Source of the DNA: Immersiella caudata
Lineage: Eukaryota; Ascomycota; Sordariomycetes; Sordariales; Lasiosphaeriaceae
Assembly: GCA_030512335.1 (NCBI GenBank)
Contig: JAULSU010000006.1
Location: 1,984,001 to 2,048,000, forward strand
DNA length: 64,000 bases
Reading direction: 5' to 3'
A program made the position numbers and the translations under genes. Below are positions 54,638-64,000 of the stretch, one piece after another (positions within the stretch are counted from its first letter, which is position 1; every line of letters starts with the position of its first letter). The notes below the pieces were generated by a model. The model saw only the letters and a list, made by a program, of their open reading frames with translations. It was not told the origin of the DNA and searched no databases.

Positions 54638-56137
54638 ATGATTTTCTCGGATCTGTATAGGTCGCCGAGGTCGCCCTTTAGCAAGCTGCGGAGCGCATAC
54701 CCCCACGGCGTCGCGCTGCCCCCAGACCTCGATGCCGACCTGGTCAGCAAAGATAAGACAAGGCAGAAGGAGGCCGTGAAGCGCTACCTCGCCGAAAGAA
54801 TTCGCAACGACTGGGACTTTGTATGGCCACCACCGCCGACAGCGCAACCGACAGTTGCTGCCCCCGCGCCCGCAAACACCCCCCAGGCTGTCAAAGGCAG
54901 CAATGAGGCGCCGGTGGTGGACGACCACGCGAGCCAACCACTCGCGGCTGTAATAGCGGGAGCCCGTGGAGATGACGCCCCACGAGACCCTGGAGAGGAG
55001 GCAGACTCGGAATCAGATGCCGAATCGGTCTACAGCACGATATCGGAGGACCCAGTCCACTTCCGCCCCCGAGTGGAGTGGACCTCGGACCTCTCCGACG
55101 ATGACGAGCCACGAACAACTGCCTCGCCTTTCCGATTCGATAACCCCGATTCCGTGGGGACTGCCGTTACCTCCTCGATCCTCGAAAAGCGTGCGCAGAG
55201 GAGGAGAGCAGTGCGAGACGAGGCTACCTGGAACCCTGGCTTGGCATGCTTTGAGGCTCGTCGCAATGCCTGGACAGGCGCGAAAACCGCACGAGTAAAA
55301 CCCAAACCGCCGAACCCTATGTCTCCCACGTCCGGCCGGCGGCTCTCGTTCTGGAGACACCACCGTTCCGAGTCAACATCTTCTAATAACGGCGGCTTTA
55401 GCTCGGGCTCTCCTCCAGCCGTCACGTCGCCATTGTCGCCAACTGCCACACGGACATCCCAGCAGACGGATGCCTCGACTGTTCCTTCAGACCAAGATTC
55501 AGGCAACTCGCTATCCAGAGATACGACGGGGTTGGGCGCAAAGAGGACGTCCTCTCACGAGTCCGCCCATGGCTTGTACGCCGTTGAGACGCTGCTTCCC
55601 ATCCCCCCGCCGCTGCTACCGCCACAGAACCCTATGCGCGCCTCGGTCACGCCATCCATCTACTCGTCGCTGTATGACAAAATAGTTGTCCACAGTCTGC
55701 AACCCTCCTGCCCGGTAAATCTGGCCGACATGCTTCGCGCCTGCGTGGTGGGCTGGAAGCGAGACGGTGAATGGCCACCGAGACCTACCATGGTAGCCCC
55801 AGTCCTCACCGCCACGGATTTAGCAGCCATGCGTCACCGTAAAGCCGTAGCTGCGCAACAACAGCACGCTCGCAAGGCGAGTACGGCGACGGCTGGTTCT
55901 TCTAGACGAATGAGCTTCGTTGGGTTTCTAGGGGGCGGTAATAAAGACGAGAAGGACAAGGACAAGGGGTCAGGGGGAAATGGCTCCGATGAAGGGGCTG
56001 GAAAGGCCATCCGACGGAGTCTGCAGAAAGTCTTCTCACTGGGCCATGCCGGTCATGCGAACGGCGCCGCGCCCATGTCGCCTACGTCTCCTGCGAATGC
56101 CACTATTACGGTGAAGGAGGTTGCTGCCACTGGGTGA
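54638..56137 (+). CDS. Uncharacterised fungal protein, 499 residues, largely disordered
   Basis: One uninterrupted frame. Residues 1-65 are the only compact-looking part: MIFSDLYRSPRSPFSKLRSA, then a helical KDKTRQKEAVKRYLAERIRN and WDFVWPPPP. The rest alternates acidic, Ser/Thr and Pro-rich segments. A short helical piece at about 350-385 (SIYSSLYDKIVVHSLQPS, NLADMLRACVVGWKRDGEWP) reads like a second conserved block. A Gly/Lys/Asp-rich tail with FVGFLGGGNKDEKDKDKG ends the protein. I believe the N-terminal block is widely conserved among filamentous fungi but know of no function. The start is well placed downstream of the CCA repeat, and no earlier in-frame ATG is present. Confidence 0.8.
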   Translation: MIFSDLYRSPRSPFSKLRSAYPHGVALPPDLDADLVSKDKTRQKEAVKRYLAERIRNDWDFVWPPPPTAQPTVAAPAPANTPQAVKGSNEAPVVDDHASQPLAAVIAGARGDDAPRDPGEEADSESDAESVYSTISEDPVHFRPRVEWTSDLSDDDEPRTTASPFRFDNPDSVGTAVTSSILEKRAQRRRAVRDEATWNPGLACFEARRNAWTGAKTARVKPKPPNPMSPTSGRRLSFWRHHRSESTSSNNGGFSSGSPPAVTSPLSPTATRTSQQTDASTVPSDQDSGNSLSRDTTGLGAKRTSSHESAHGLYAVETLLPIPPPLLPPQNPMRASVTPSIYSSLYDKIVVHSLQPSCPVNLADMLRACVVGWKRDGEWPPRPTMVAPVLTATDLAAMRHRKAVAAQQQHARKASTATAGSSRRMSFVGFLGGGNKDEKDKDKGSGGNGSDEGAGKAIRRSLQKVFSLGHAGHANGAAPMSPTSPANATITVKEVAATG

Positions 56138-56919
56138 AGGAAGTTTTAGACCTTCTACCCAACACCAACCTCCAATTCTCCATGCGAAATGACCACAGTA
56201 ACGACACGACTGGGATACCCCTACGACGGAATGTTACGACAAAATGGACAGGCTTCATCAGGACAGCAAAATGAAGGAAATGCATGTAGCGGCTGGACTC
56301 AGCTCCTAGCTATAACGAACCTGGGGCACGGGTTTGTGGTGCATGCGGAGGCAGCCATCCATGGGCTGGGCTAGGCTTTTCTCTTCTTCTCAGATCGATC
56401 GGCGGTAAAGGCTATTCATGATACCCCAATCATATTTTCTTTCTACGTGCAGTGCGTGCTGTGTGTTATTTCTGGATGGTCTTGGACCAAATATTGGGGT
56501 TTCGACGCATTGCACCTGGGGAGAAGCGCACGGTGGATGATGGACTTGATGATACCTACTTCATAGCGCTTACTACTTGTTTTCCCTCCTCTTGTTTTCG
56601 AGACGGATAGGGCTAATTTTGAGCAATTTCCCTCTCCCGCTTGCCGTCTTTGAAAGCATGGAAATTGTGGATATCTTTGGCTGACCATAAGAAATGACAT
56701 GTTTCTACTTCTCTGATGGATATAACCTGCTATGCCCCGCTAAAGGTGAAAGAAATATGATGCTCTCCAATATCCCATCCCAAAACCCGCTGAAGAAACC
56801 GAAGAGGCCTCCTAGAACTCTATCGTGTATTCTGCTTCCACCAACTGAAACAACGAGATCAACAGTGTATCGCCGTCTGCACTCTCTGCCATTACCTCCT
56901 TTCCTTACCATACATAACA
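56138..56919. other. Convergent 3' region
   Basis: About 780 bases between two converging genes; no gene is supported. Confidence 0.5.
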
Positions 56920-59593
56920 TTACATCCCAGTAATCCTCATCGCTCCATACCCCACCGTTACAACGACCACCAGCGTGAGTATGCTGCTTGGCACACCACG
57001 GCTGATGAAGTGCTTGACCTTGAGGTATCGCTGACCTGTGGGATCTTCCTTCATGATGGCGGCTGTTCGATGTCAGTAAATTTTGGCTTTTTCTAGGTTC
57101 ACCAGGTTTCGACTTACTCATGTTCGGGAACCCGCTGGTCGGCAACCCCATCGCCGCACTGCACATGAGCACACCAGCCATGACGAGCAAGTTTGGGTGC
57201 GGATCGTCACCCTGCAGCCTCTTCCCAACGTCAAAGACAAGCGGGAGGATGATCAACGCCGCGACGGTATGGCTGATAAAGGTGGCGATGACCAGGATCA
57301 GACTGGAAAAGATAACTAGGATAGCATACAGACTCATATCTTCCACACGGGCGGTGATGACTTCCGCAGCGGTGTGCAGCAGGCCGGAGGAGTTGACGGC
57401 TTTGCCGAGAGAGAGGCCACCAGCGGCGAGGATGATGATGGTCCACGGGAAGTTGTTGAAGTCTTCTTTGGTCAGAATGCCGACGCCGAAGAAGAGGACG
57501 ATGGGGATGATGGCAATGACGCCCATATCACCGAACGTGGACTCGAGCTGGTGGGAGGCGCACCAGAGGGCGATGGTGGCAACAGTGACGGCAGAGACAA
57601 ACCATTGGAGGCCGCTGAAGCGGTCGCGGACCTGGCGGATGGGCACAATAGTGGTGCCTTTGCCGGGCTGGAAGGTAACCAGGAGGAGGATCCAGATGAG
57701 GAAGATGGAGATGACGCCGACGGGAATGACGATGAAGAACCACTGGCCCCAGGTTGGTGGGGGCTCCATGATGCTGATGGCGACGACGTTTTGAGGGGAG
57801 GCGATAGGGGAGAGCATGCCGCCAATGTTCGAGGCGAGCGCAATGCCGATAATGACGGCTTTGGACATGTCCGAGCCCGACGGGAGGTTGCGCAGCATTG
57901 GCTATAAAAGGTGTGAGCTGGAACAACGTGGAAAAGGGGGTTGCCACTTACCTCGATGATACCAAAGCAGAGCACAGGGGCAGCGACGTTGCTGATCAAC
58001 ATGCTCGCTACCGCGGCCACAGCCATATTGGCGACAAGCACCGTCCTTGGCTGCGTCCCTGCCTTACTAAGGACAAAGGTTGCAATCCTTTTGTCGATGC
58101 TGCACTTGGAGAGCGCCGCTGCGAGGGTGAAACCGCCGAGCAGCAGCATGATTACAGGCGTCCACATCGCCGAGAAGACAACACCAGTGGCATCCTTGGA
58201 CCCGAGCCTCTGATGAGGCGCGTCCTTGTCGCGGAACACCCTCAACACAACACAAAGGAAAGGAATGATTAGGGAGGTGACGAAGAGGGGGATCACCTCT
58301 GTTGCCCACATAAGACTGACAAGCACCAACAAAGCCAGACAATTCTGTTGCTCGGGCTTCTTCATGATGGGTATGAAAAGAAGAGCAAAAAAGATGGCGA
58401 GGATGATAATGAGGTTCAGCATCGTGGTGCTGACCAGCCATGGTGGGTAGGTAATGCGCCCCAGGGGCGTCTTGATCTCCTTTAATGGCAGAATAAAATC
58501 CTCGTCGCCCTGTAGTCGAGTCTTGGTCGGATCGCCGTCAATTCCGAGCAGAGTATGACCTAGGCTTGCGGCCTCGGCGCGCCTCTCGAGACCGATGAGA
58601 TCTCTCCACACAGTGTTTCGCTCCCATACAACGTGTTCTCGTAGATGTGACCGGAGATCCCGCTTGGCCAGTTCCTCGTCGCCCTTGGTGATGATGGCTG
58701 TGTAGGCCTTCACCATCTTGTTGATGTTTTCTTCTAGCGTCTTGGCCGACTCCTCTCGGAAAGGGTACGCCGTTTCGACCGTAGTCTCCATGTACTTTGG
58801 CCGCAGCTGGCGATCAATAATCTTGTCGAATTTCTTCAAAACTTTGCTGAAACCTGTCTTGTTCAACTGGATGTAGGACTTGAGCTCGCAGAGCTGGACG
58901 TAGAGCGTAATGATGCGCTTCTTCAACATGATGCCCGACGAGAACGCGGCGGCCTGCTCCGCGTAGTCATCGTAAGTAACGCTGTACCGTCGCAGGGACC
59001 GTGTCAGCTCCGTCGAGGCCGTCATGTCGGTCGACGCAAACATGTGGCTGGGAATATTCCTGCGCCTCCCGAAGCTGGAACTTCTCCTCCTCTTGTTAAG
59101 GCCAGTCGTCTCGTCCCCCTCGTCTTCACTGTCCTCCATTCCATCGTCCGTGGATCGTTGGCTTCGGGTGCTCTGGCTCTGGGGTCGCCCACCGCGAGCT
59201 TCCTCCCCAGGCCGAGTAGGCATTTGCAGCTCATTGGTAGTCTCTGGATCGGCCTCGAAGTCGCCGACATCATGCAGGAGAAGGTTCACATCGTCGACGA
59301 GTTCCTTTTCTTTTACGACGTAGAAGGACGAGATCTTCTCCAACTCTACATCGAGGGCGCGGGTGAAGACAGCTTCGGGGTCATCCTGGATCAGGGGCCG
59401 CGACTCGGCATCGCCAGTGGCCGGGAGGTGGATGGCCTTCTCGAGCTGGTAGATTCTGGGCACGCACCGTCAGGGCTCGGGGTCAAGCAGCAGGATGGCG
59501 GGGTGCTTACAGCTTCTTGAGGTTGCTGTACGCGATGTAGTGGCTGCTCCAATCGGGAACAGCATTGAACTGGAGACTGTGTGAGAACTTCAT
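56920..59593 (-). CDS. SPX-domain phosphate transporter (Pho87/Pho90/Pho91 type)
   Basis: Four exons: 59593-59511, 59455-57952, 57901-57118 and 57062-56920, giving 837 residues with agreeing phases. The SPX domain (about 1-260) begins MKFSHSLQFNAVPDWSSHYI and has the ligand-binding helix FSKVLKKFDKIIDRQL. It is interrupted by an acidic, disordered insert. The transporter half has about twelve hydrophobic helices of the divalent-anion:sodium symporter/ArsB-like fold: WLVSTTMLNLIIILAIFFAL, AGTQPRTVLVANMAVAAVAS, SNIGGMLSPIASPQNVVAIS and NPNLLVMAGVLMCSAAMGLP-like segments including TSGFPNM. The yeast homologues are low-affinity plasma-membrane (Pho87/90) or vacuolar (Pho91) phosphate carriers regulated by inositol pyrophosphate binding to SPX. 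Which of the three this is cannot be decided by eye. Confidence 0.92.
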
Positions 59594-61619
59594 CTCGTCC
59601 CGTTCCTCGAGCCAACGGCGTTTTGCGACTCTCTTTTCCTGGTATTTGCGCTCGCGCTCGCGGTGTGATGCTTCTTTGGGGTACGCGACAAGTTCGAACT
59701 CGGTTTCGTCAGTGGGGGGCGATGCGTTGCGGCTGCTCCCTCCCCTTTCCAGAATGCGCTCACGGTTTGTGATTTGGCGAGAGGAGGGGTTCCGAAGGCG
59801 AGTCGGAAGTGTAATGGTTGCTGTCTGCAAGCCTTACGGCCAAGGGGGACTGCGCAGTCTCCAACTCTTGTCGGGTGGTTGAGGCTCTTGTGGCTTCCTT
59901 GGAAGTGCGTAACAGCCCCCACGTGGGCAGAGAATCGGGAACGTTGACGGTCCCGATGTACGTCGGCGGCTATCTTAGACGAGGACCAACTACGTTCTCC
60001 TGCCACGACGTTTGAGTTCACTGTGCACCAAAAACTTTCTTTATTTGCAACCAAGCCATTGGTATTTATCCTGCCAAATTTTCCCTTCTAAAGTCCTGTT
60101 TTGCAGGACAGCGTGTCGCCCAGCTTTGCTGTGTCATGTTACGTAACCTGGTATCTGAACGGACTCATGGCGTGTTTCGCTAGCTCGGCAGGCACTTGAA
60201 CCGGGTTCCTGTAGCTAAAAAGACTGCCCACGGGACCCCATCCGCTAGCTGTTGGAGCCTCGGGTGCCACAACGCATGTTTCGAACCAACCCTCAACCCG
60301 ATCTGATATTGGTGCTGACAAGCAAATCTGGACCAATCTTGCGGAGTCGGTTGATCGAGTTTCCGAACGTCCATAGTGTTGAGACACGGCTTTGTTCAGC
60401 AAACGATTCTCTGTGGATACCTATCGCGTTTTCCGCTGAGACTGCCTACCACCAGCTACCCGCCGAAAGGAGCAAAAAGGCACAATTCCTCCCCAAAAAT
60501 ACATACAACACCGGGGATTCGCTGGTCGTCACCGACCCAACTACTAGTCCGGCCCTCACTGGTTTATCAATGGGAGAGCGGACGGGATCCCGAGTTCTCC
60601 AGTAGGTATGGTCGTATGTGGTGGTGTGTATCATGAGAGGTCCTGATATCGCCAGCGACAGTGTGGCTAGCTCTTCTGGGGCAATGTCGGCAGACGCTGC
60701 AGCATTGACAAGCCCACACTGCAACGCCAACAAGCCCAAGTCCTATAGCTTTCCCGAAACAAACGCTGCCTACCTAATCAGATGGGTCTTGAGATGCCGA
60801 ACTGGGGACAACACAAGCCGTCCGCAGAGACACAACGTTCTCGCTTGGGTCGTCAGCTTTGATTGGGCGTTCATCTGTGGCAAGATGTTACACGTCTTCG
60901 TGCTGTTCAGTGCAGCAAACTGCCAGACTTATTCTAACAGCTCGTTTCACAGAATATGGCACATATATTACTAAATACAAGCTGACGCAACTGGGCTGGT
61001 ACTAGAAGGGATGGTCGGGGCAGAGTCAGACTTCCTTTGATGGCCTTCATGTTGAGCCCAGAGAACCGGAGCTACACGCCATCGAAAGTTTTCTCGACTG
61101 CTATTCTAAAACTCCGGTGGATAATTGTAGGCATTCGCTTGGCATCGTTTGCCGTTTCTACTTTTATGACTGCTCGTCATGCTGCCGCCCCTTTCCCGCT
61201 TTCAACGAGGCCTCTGCATTGGGGATTCGAGAACCTTGATGGCTATGCAGTTGGTTGTTCGAGATGCATCCGATTCTGCATATTCTCTCAATCAAAAGTT
61301 TGCGAAAGTATAGCGTCCGATAACTGAGGCTCATATATTACTTCTTGCTTCCAAGATTTACGGTGGTGTCGAGGCTGGAGCGGGCGTTCAAGAACATTCC
61401 CAGAAAATGTTGTATAACCCTAACCCTTACTACACAGTTTATGACCTCGGCCCCACCACCCCGGACCTCGATGCCGTCATTCGCGACAAACACCCACGTG
61501 GTTGTCACCAACAACAAGCTCGTCGCATCCACCGATACACACCCGACTGCGGCCGCCACAGCTTCTAATGCATCCCGAGTCGCGATAAACGCCTGCAAAC
61601 CCCGGGGCTGGGCGACGCC
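59594..61619. promoter_or_regulatory. Divergent intergenic region between the phosphate transporter and VPS39
   Basis: About 2 kb between two outward-facing starts. I see no gene. Frames at 59590-60054, 60252-60605 and 60618-60974 lack support. Confidence 0.4.
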
Positions 61620-64000
61620 ATGCTCTCCGCATTCACGGCTCGACCCATCATCGAGCTCAGGCAGCGGGACAAATCAAAGATCGAGTCCATCCTCGCCTAC
61701 AGCGACCGCGTCCTCGTCGGCCTCAACACCGGCGCCCTCCGTATCTACCGCCTTAACGAGCTCCCCGCCTTCTCTACACCCACAAACAACCCCCCCAACG
61801 GCGACTCCTCCCTCTCCCCTTCCCAAGCCGACGCCGCAACCACCACCGCCTCCGAACCACCTTCCGACACCCATGCCCCCGCCGAACCCCAAATCAAACC
61901 TACCGACCTCCTCCGCGAGGTCGAGCGTTTCTCTCCACGCGCCGTTGAGCAGCTTGCCATCATAAAAGAAGCCAGCACCCTGGTCTCCCTCTCCAACTAC
62001 GCCATCTCCCTCCATGACCTCAACACCTTTGAGCCCATCGAGGCGCCCCTCGCCCGCACGCGCAATGCCTCCGTCTTTGCCGTTACTAGCAATGTCCTCA
62101 AGGACCCCATGACTGGCATCCCAGAGATCATCTCCCGCTTGGCGGTCGCTGTGAAACGCAGACTGTTACTTTGGTCTTGGCACGAGAGCGAGCTGTCCCA
62201 GGACGTGACCGAGGTTGTTCTGGCGGAGGCAATACGGACGGTTACGTGGGCGAATGCAACGAAGGTGGTATGTGGGATGAACAGTGGGTATGTGATGGTG
62301 GATGTGGAGACCGGCACAGTGGAGGACATTGTCGGGCACGGCGTGGTAGGGGGTGTGGCGGGAGGTCAGGCGAAGTTTGGGGCGGTGAGCGCCGCGGGGA
62401 TGGGGTACATGGTGTTGGGTGGTTCTACGCCGAAACCGCTGGCGACGAAGTTAGGGGAGGGGGAGCTGCTGCTAGCGAAGGATATCAATACTCTGTTTAT
62501 TGATGACCAGGGGAAGGCGCTGGACAAGAGACAGGTGCCGTGGCAGTCGGCGCCGGATGGGATTGGGTATAGCTATCCGTATATGCTGGCGCTGCAGCAT
62601 CCGACGAAGGGGAGCTTGGAGGTGCGGAATCCGGAGACTTTGAACTTGCTGCAGACGATAAACCTGCCGGCTGCGGCAGCTCTTCACTTCACGCCGCCAA
62701 CGTCAAGCTTGGCGCATGCTGGCAAGGGATTTTATGTCTTGAGTGAGCGTGTGGTTTGGAAGATGGACGCGACAAATTATGATTCGCAGATCGAGGAGCT
62801 GATAGGTAGTGGGAAGTATGATGAGGCCATCAGTGTCTTAGGCATGTTGGAGGATGCGTTGCTGAAGAATAAGACGCAGACGATGCGCGAGGTCAAGATG
62901 CTCAAGGCAGAGCTGCTTTTCAGGCAGAAGAAGTACCGCGAGTCGATGGATCTGTTCAACGAGGATGAGGTGCACGCTCCTCCAGAGCGGGTGCTGAAGC
63001 TCTTCCCGAGGATCATCGCTGGAGATCTCGCTGGGGTTGAGGAGGAGAAGGATAGCAGCGATTCGGATCACGAAGAGCACAACGGCAAGACGAATGGCGA
63101 GACAGGGCAAAAGGCGGATACTGCTGCTTTGGAGCCACAGGTTGCGTCACCACCGAGGGCATCGGCGGGCGGCTTTACGAAATATCTCATGGGGCATCGC
63201 AAGCTCAACCCGGAAACGGCTTCGATTGCCTCCTCCAAAAGGGCCTCCGACACTGACGACAATGCTAGTATCAAGGGAGTCAAGGCCAATGACGAGCAGT
63301 CCAAAGAGGAGAAGGACCTCATGGCGGCTGTGCAGGAGTTGAGTGGCTACCTTGTCGGCGCAAGGACAAGACTTCAACGGGTCCTTGACCCGGCCACCGG
63401 CAAGCTGAGACCGAGAAAGACACAGAGCGGCTCCACCGAGGAAGCGTTCAAGACCCTTATGAGCTCGTCGAGGGAGGAGAGCGACGACCAGCTTGAGGAG
63501 GAACTCCAAAGCACCTTCAAGATTCTCGACACCGCTCTGTTTCGCACTTATATGTACTCCCGCTCGACACTGACAAGCTTCCTCTTCCGTATCCCCAACT
63601 TCTGTGACCCAGACGTTGTCAACGAGCGGCTGAAGGAGCACAATCGCTTCACGGAGCTCGTCGACTTCTTCTACGGGAAGAAGCTGCACAAGCAGGCGCT
63701 CGAACTGCTGAGGCGCTTTGGATCTCCTGACGAACCCGACGAGGCTGCGCCCACACTGCACGGCCCACAACGGACAGTCGCGTATCTCCAAGGGTTACCG
63801 CCAGACATGATCGATGTCATTCTGGAGTTCTCCGACTGGGCGTTGAGGAAGGATCCGAAACTGGCCATGGAGGTGTTCCTTGCAGACTCGGAGAACGCAG
63901 AGACTCTTCCGCGGAAGCGTGTTGATGAGTTTTTAAGGGGGATTGACCCGGCACTAGAGATTGAGTATCTCGAACACATCATAATGGAACTCAAAGACAT
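61620..64000 (+). CDS. VPS39: HOPS/TRAPP-linked vacuolar sorting protein Vps39/Vam6 (C-terminus beyond right edge)
   Basis: The frame is open from the ATG at 61620 to the window end (about 793 codons) with no intron seen. It begins MLSAFTARPIIELRQRDKSK, and the citron-homology (CNH) beta-propeller occupies about residues 10-330 (KIESILAYSDRVLVGLNTGALRIY, GGQAKFGAVSAAGMGYMVLG, LAKDINTLFIDDQGK). The clathrin-heavy-chain-like helical repeats follow (EELIGSGKYDEAISVLGMLE, REVKMLKAELLFRQKKYRES, TALFRTYMYSRSTLTSFLFR). An acidic, Ser-rich insert lies at about 475-560. Vps39 is the Rab7/Ypt7-binding subunit of the HOPS tether for vacuole fusion and also forms vacuole-mitochondria contacts. Codons 200-400 are notably G-rich in third positions. 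The gene is cut by the window edge. Confidence 0.93.
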   Translation, partial: MLSAFTARPIIELRQRDKSKIESILAYSDRVLVGLNTGALRIYRLNELPAFSTPTNNPPNGDSSLSPSQADAATTTASEPPSDTHAPAEPQIKPTDLLREVERFSPRAVEQLAIIKEASTLVSLSNYAISLHDLNTFEPIEAPLARTRNASVFAVTSNVLKDPMTGIPEIISRLAVAVKRRLLLWSWHESELSQDVTEVVLAEAIRTVTWANATKVVCGMNSGYVMVDVETGTVEDIVGHGVVGGVAGGQAKFGAVSAAGMGYMVLGGSTPKPLATKLGEGELLLAKDINTLFIDDQGKALDKRQVPWQSAPDGIGYSYPYMLALQHPTKGSLEVRNPETLNLLQTINLPAAAALHFTPPTSSLAHAGKGFYVLSERVVWKMDATNYDSQIEELIGSGKYDEAISVLGMLEDALLKNKTQTMREVKMLKAELLFRQKKYRESMDLFNEDEVHAPPERVLKLFPRIIAGDLAGVEEEKDSSDSDHEEHNGKTNGETGQKADTAALEPQVASPPRASAGGFTKYLMGHRKLNPETASIASSKRASDTDDNASIKGVKANDEQSKEEKDLMAAVQELSGYLVGARTRLQRVLDPATGKLRPRKTQSGSTEEAFKTLMSSSREESDDQLEEELQSTFKILDTALFRTYMYSRSTLTSFLFRIPNFCDPDVVNERLKEHNRFTELVDFFYGKKLHKQALELLRRFGSPDEPDEAAPTLHGPQRTVAYLQGLPPDMIDVILEFSDWALRKDPKLAMEVFLADSENAETLPRKRVDEFLRGIDPALEIEYLEHIIMELKD

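Overview
The window looks like nuclear DNA of a filamentous ascomycete (Pezizomycotina, most likely Sordariomycetes). The signs are: genes cut by short introns (about 50-110 nt) with GTAAGT/GTACGT donors, CTAAC/CTGAC branch points and CAG/TAG acceptors; strictly monocistronic genes on both strands; a Pex14/17-type peroxin; fungal cell-wall, RAVE, VTC and HOPS genes; and long intergenic regions. I saw no mobile element, rRNA or convincing tRNA.

Layout, left to right. 0-4 kb: an uncharacterised membrane protein (cut by the left edge) and GET1 on the minus strand, divergent from a protein-prenyltransferase-alpha-repeat gene. 6.9-13 kb, plus strand: a GPI-type secreted aspartic protease, an SLC38/AVT-type amino-acid transporter, and a tiny spliced gene for a 29-residue Cys-rich zinc-ribbon-like peptide. 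13.6-24 kb: a Rho1-subfamily GTPase (-), mitochondrial ribosomal protein uL24m (+), a 779-residue uncharacterised protein (-), and an SPX-VTC polyphosphate-complex subunit (-). 25.8-36.7 kb, plus strand: an FAD amine-oxidase-like protein, an FAD monooxygenase, COX11 and RAV1. 37-46.2 kb, minus strand: GAPDH with a 5'-UTR intron, then a very Q/N-rich repeat protein. 48-52.3 kb: INO80 subunit Ies2 (-) and Pex14/17 (+). 54.6-64 kb: an uncharacterised 499-residue protein (+), an SPX-domain phosphate transporter (-), and VPS39 (+), which runs off the right edge.

The most unusual part is 41.0-46.2 kb. The 5' leader of the Q/N-rich gene is a cascade of about seven spliceable introns separated by 40-160 nt exons. 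Neighbouring exon ends and branch-point regions are recognisably diverged copies of one another, as if an exon-intron cassette had been duplicated in tandem. The same gene carries 14 exact-length octapeptide repeats (a 24-bp minisatellite). It also has a single in-frame TAG (41479-41481), after which the frame stays open for another 155 codons with folded-domain-like composition.

Several products act at the vacuole or lysosome (VTC subunit, SPX transporter, Rav1 for V-ATPase assembly, Vps39 of HOPS, possibly the AVT transporter). Two are energy/mitochondrial (Cox11, uL24m) and one is glycolytic (GAPDH). In a fungal chromosome this grouping may be chance. All gene models were built by hand from reading frames plus splice consensus.
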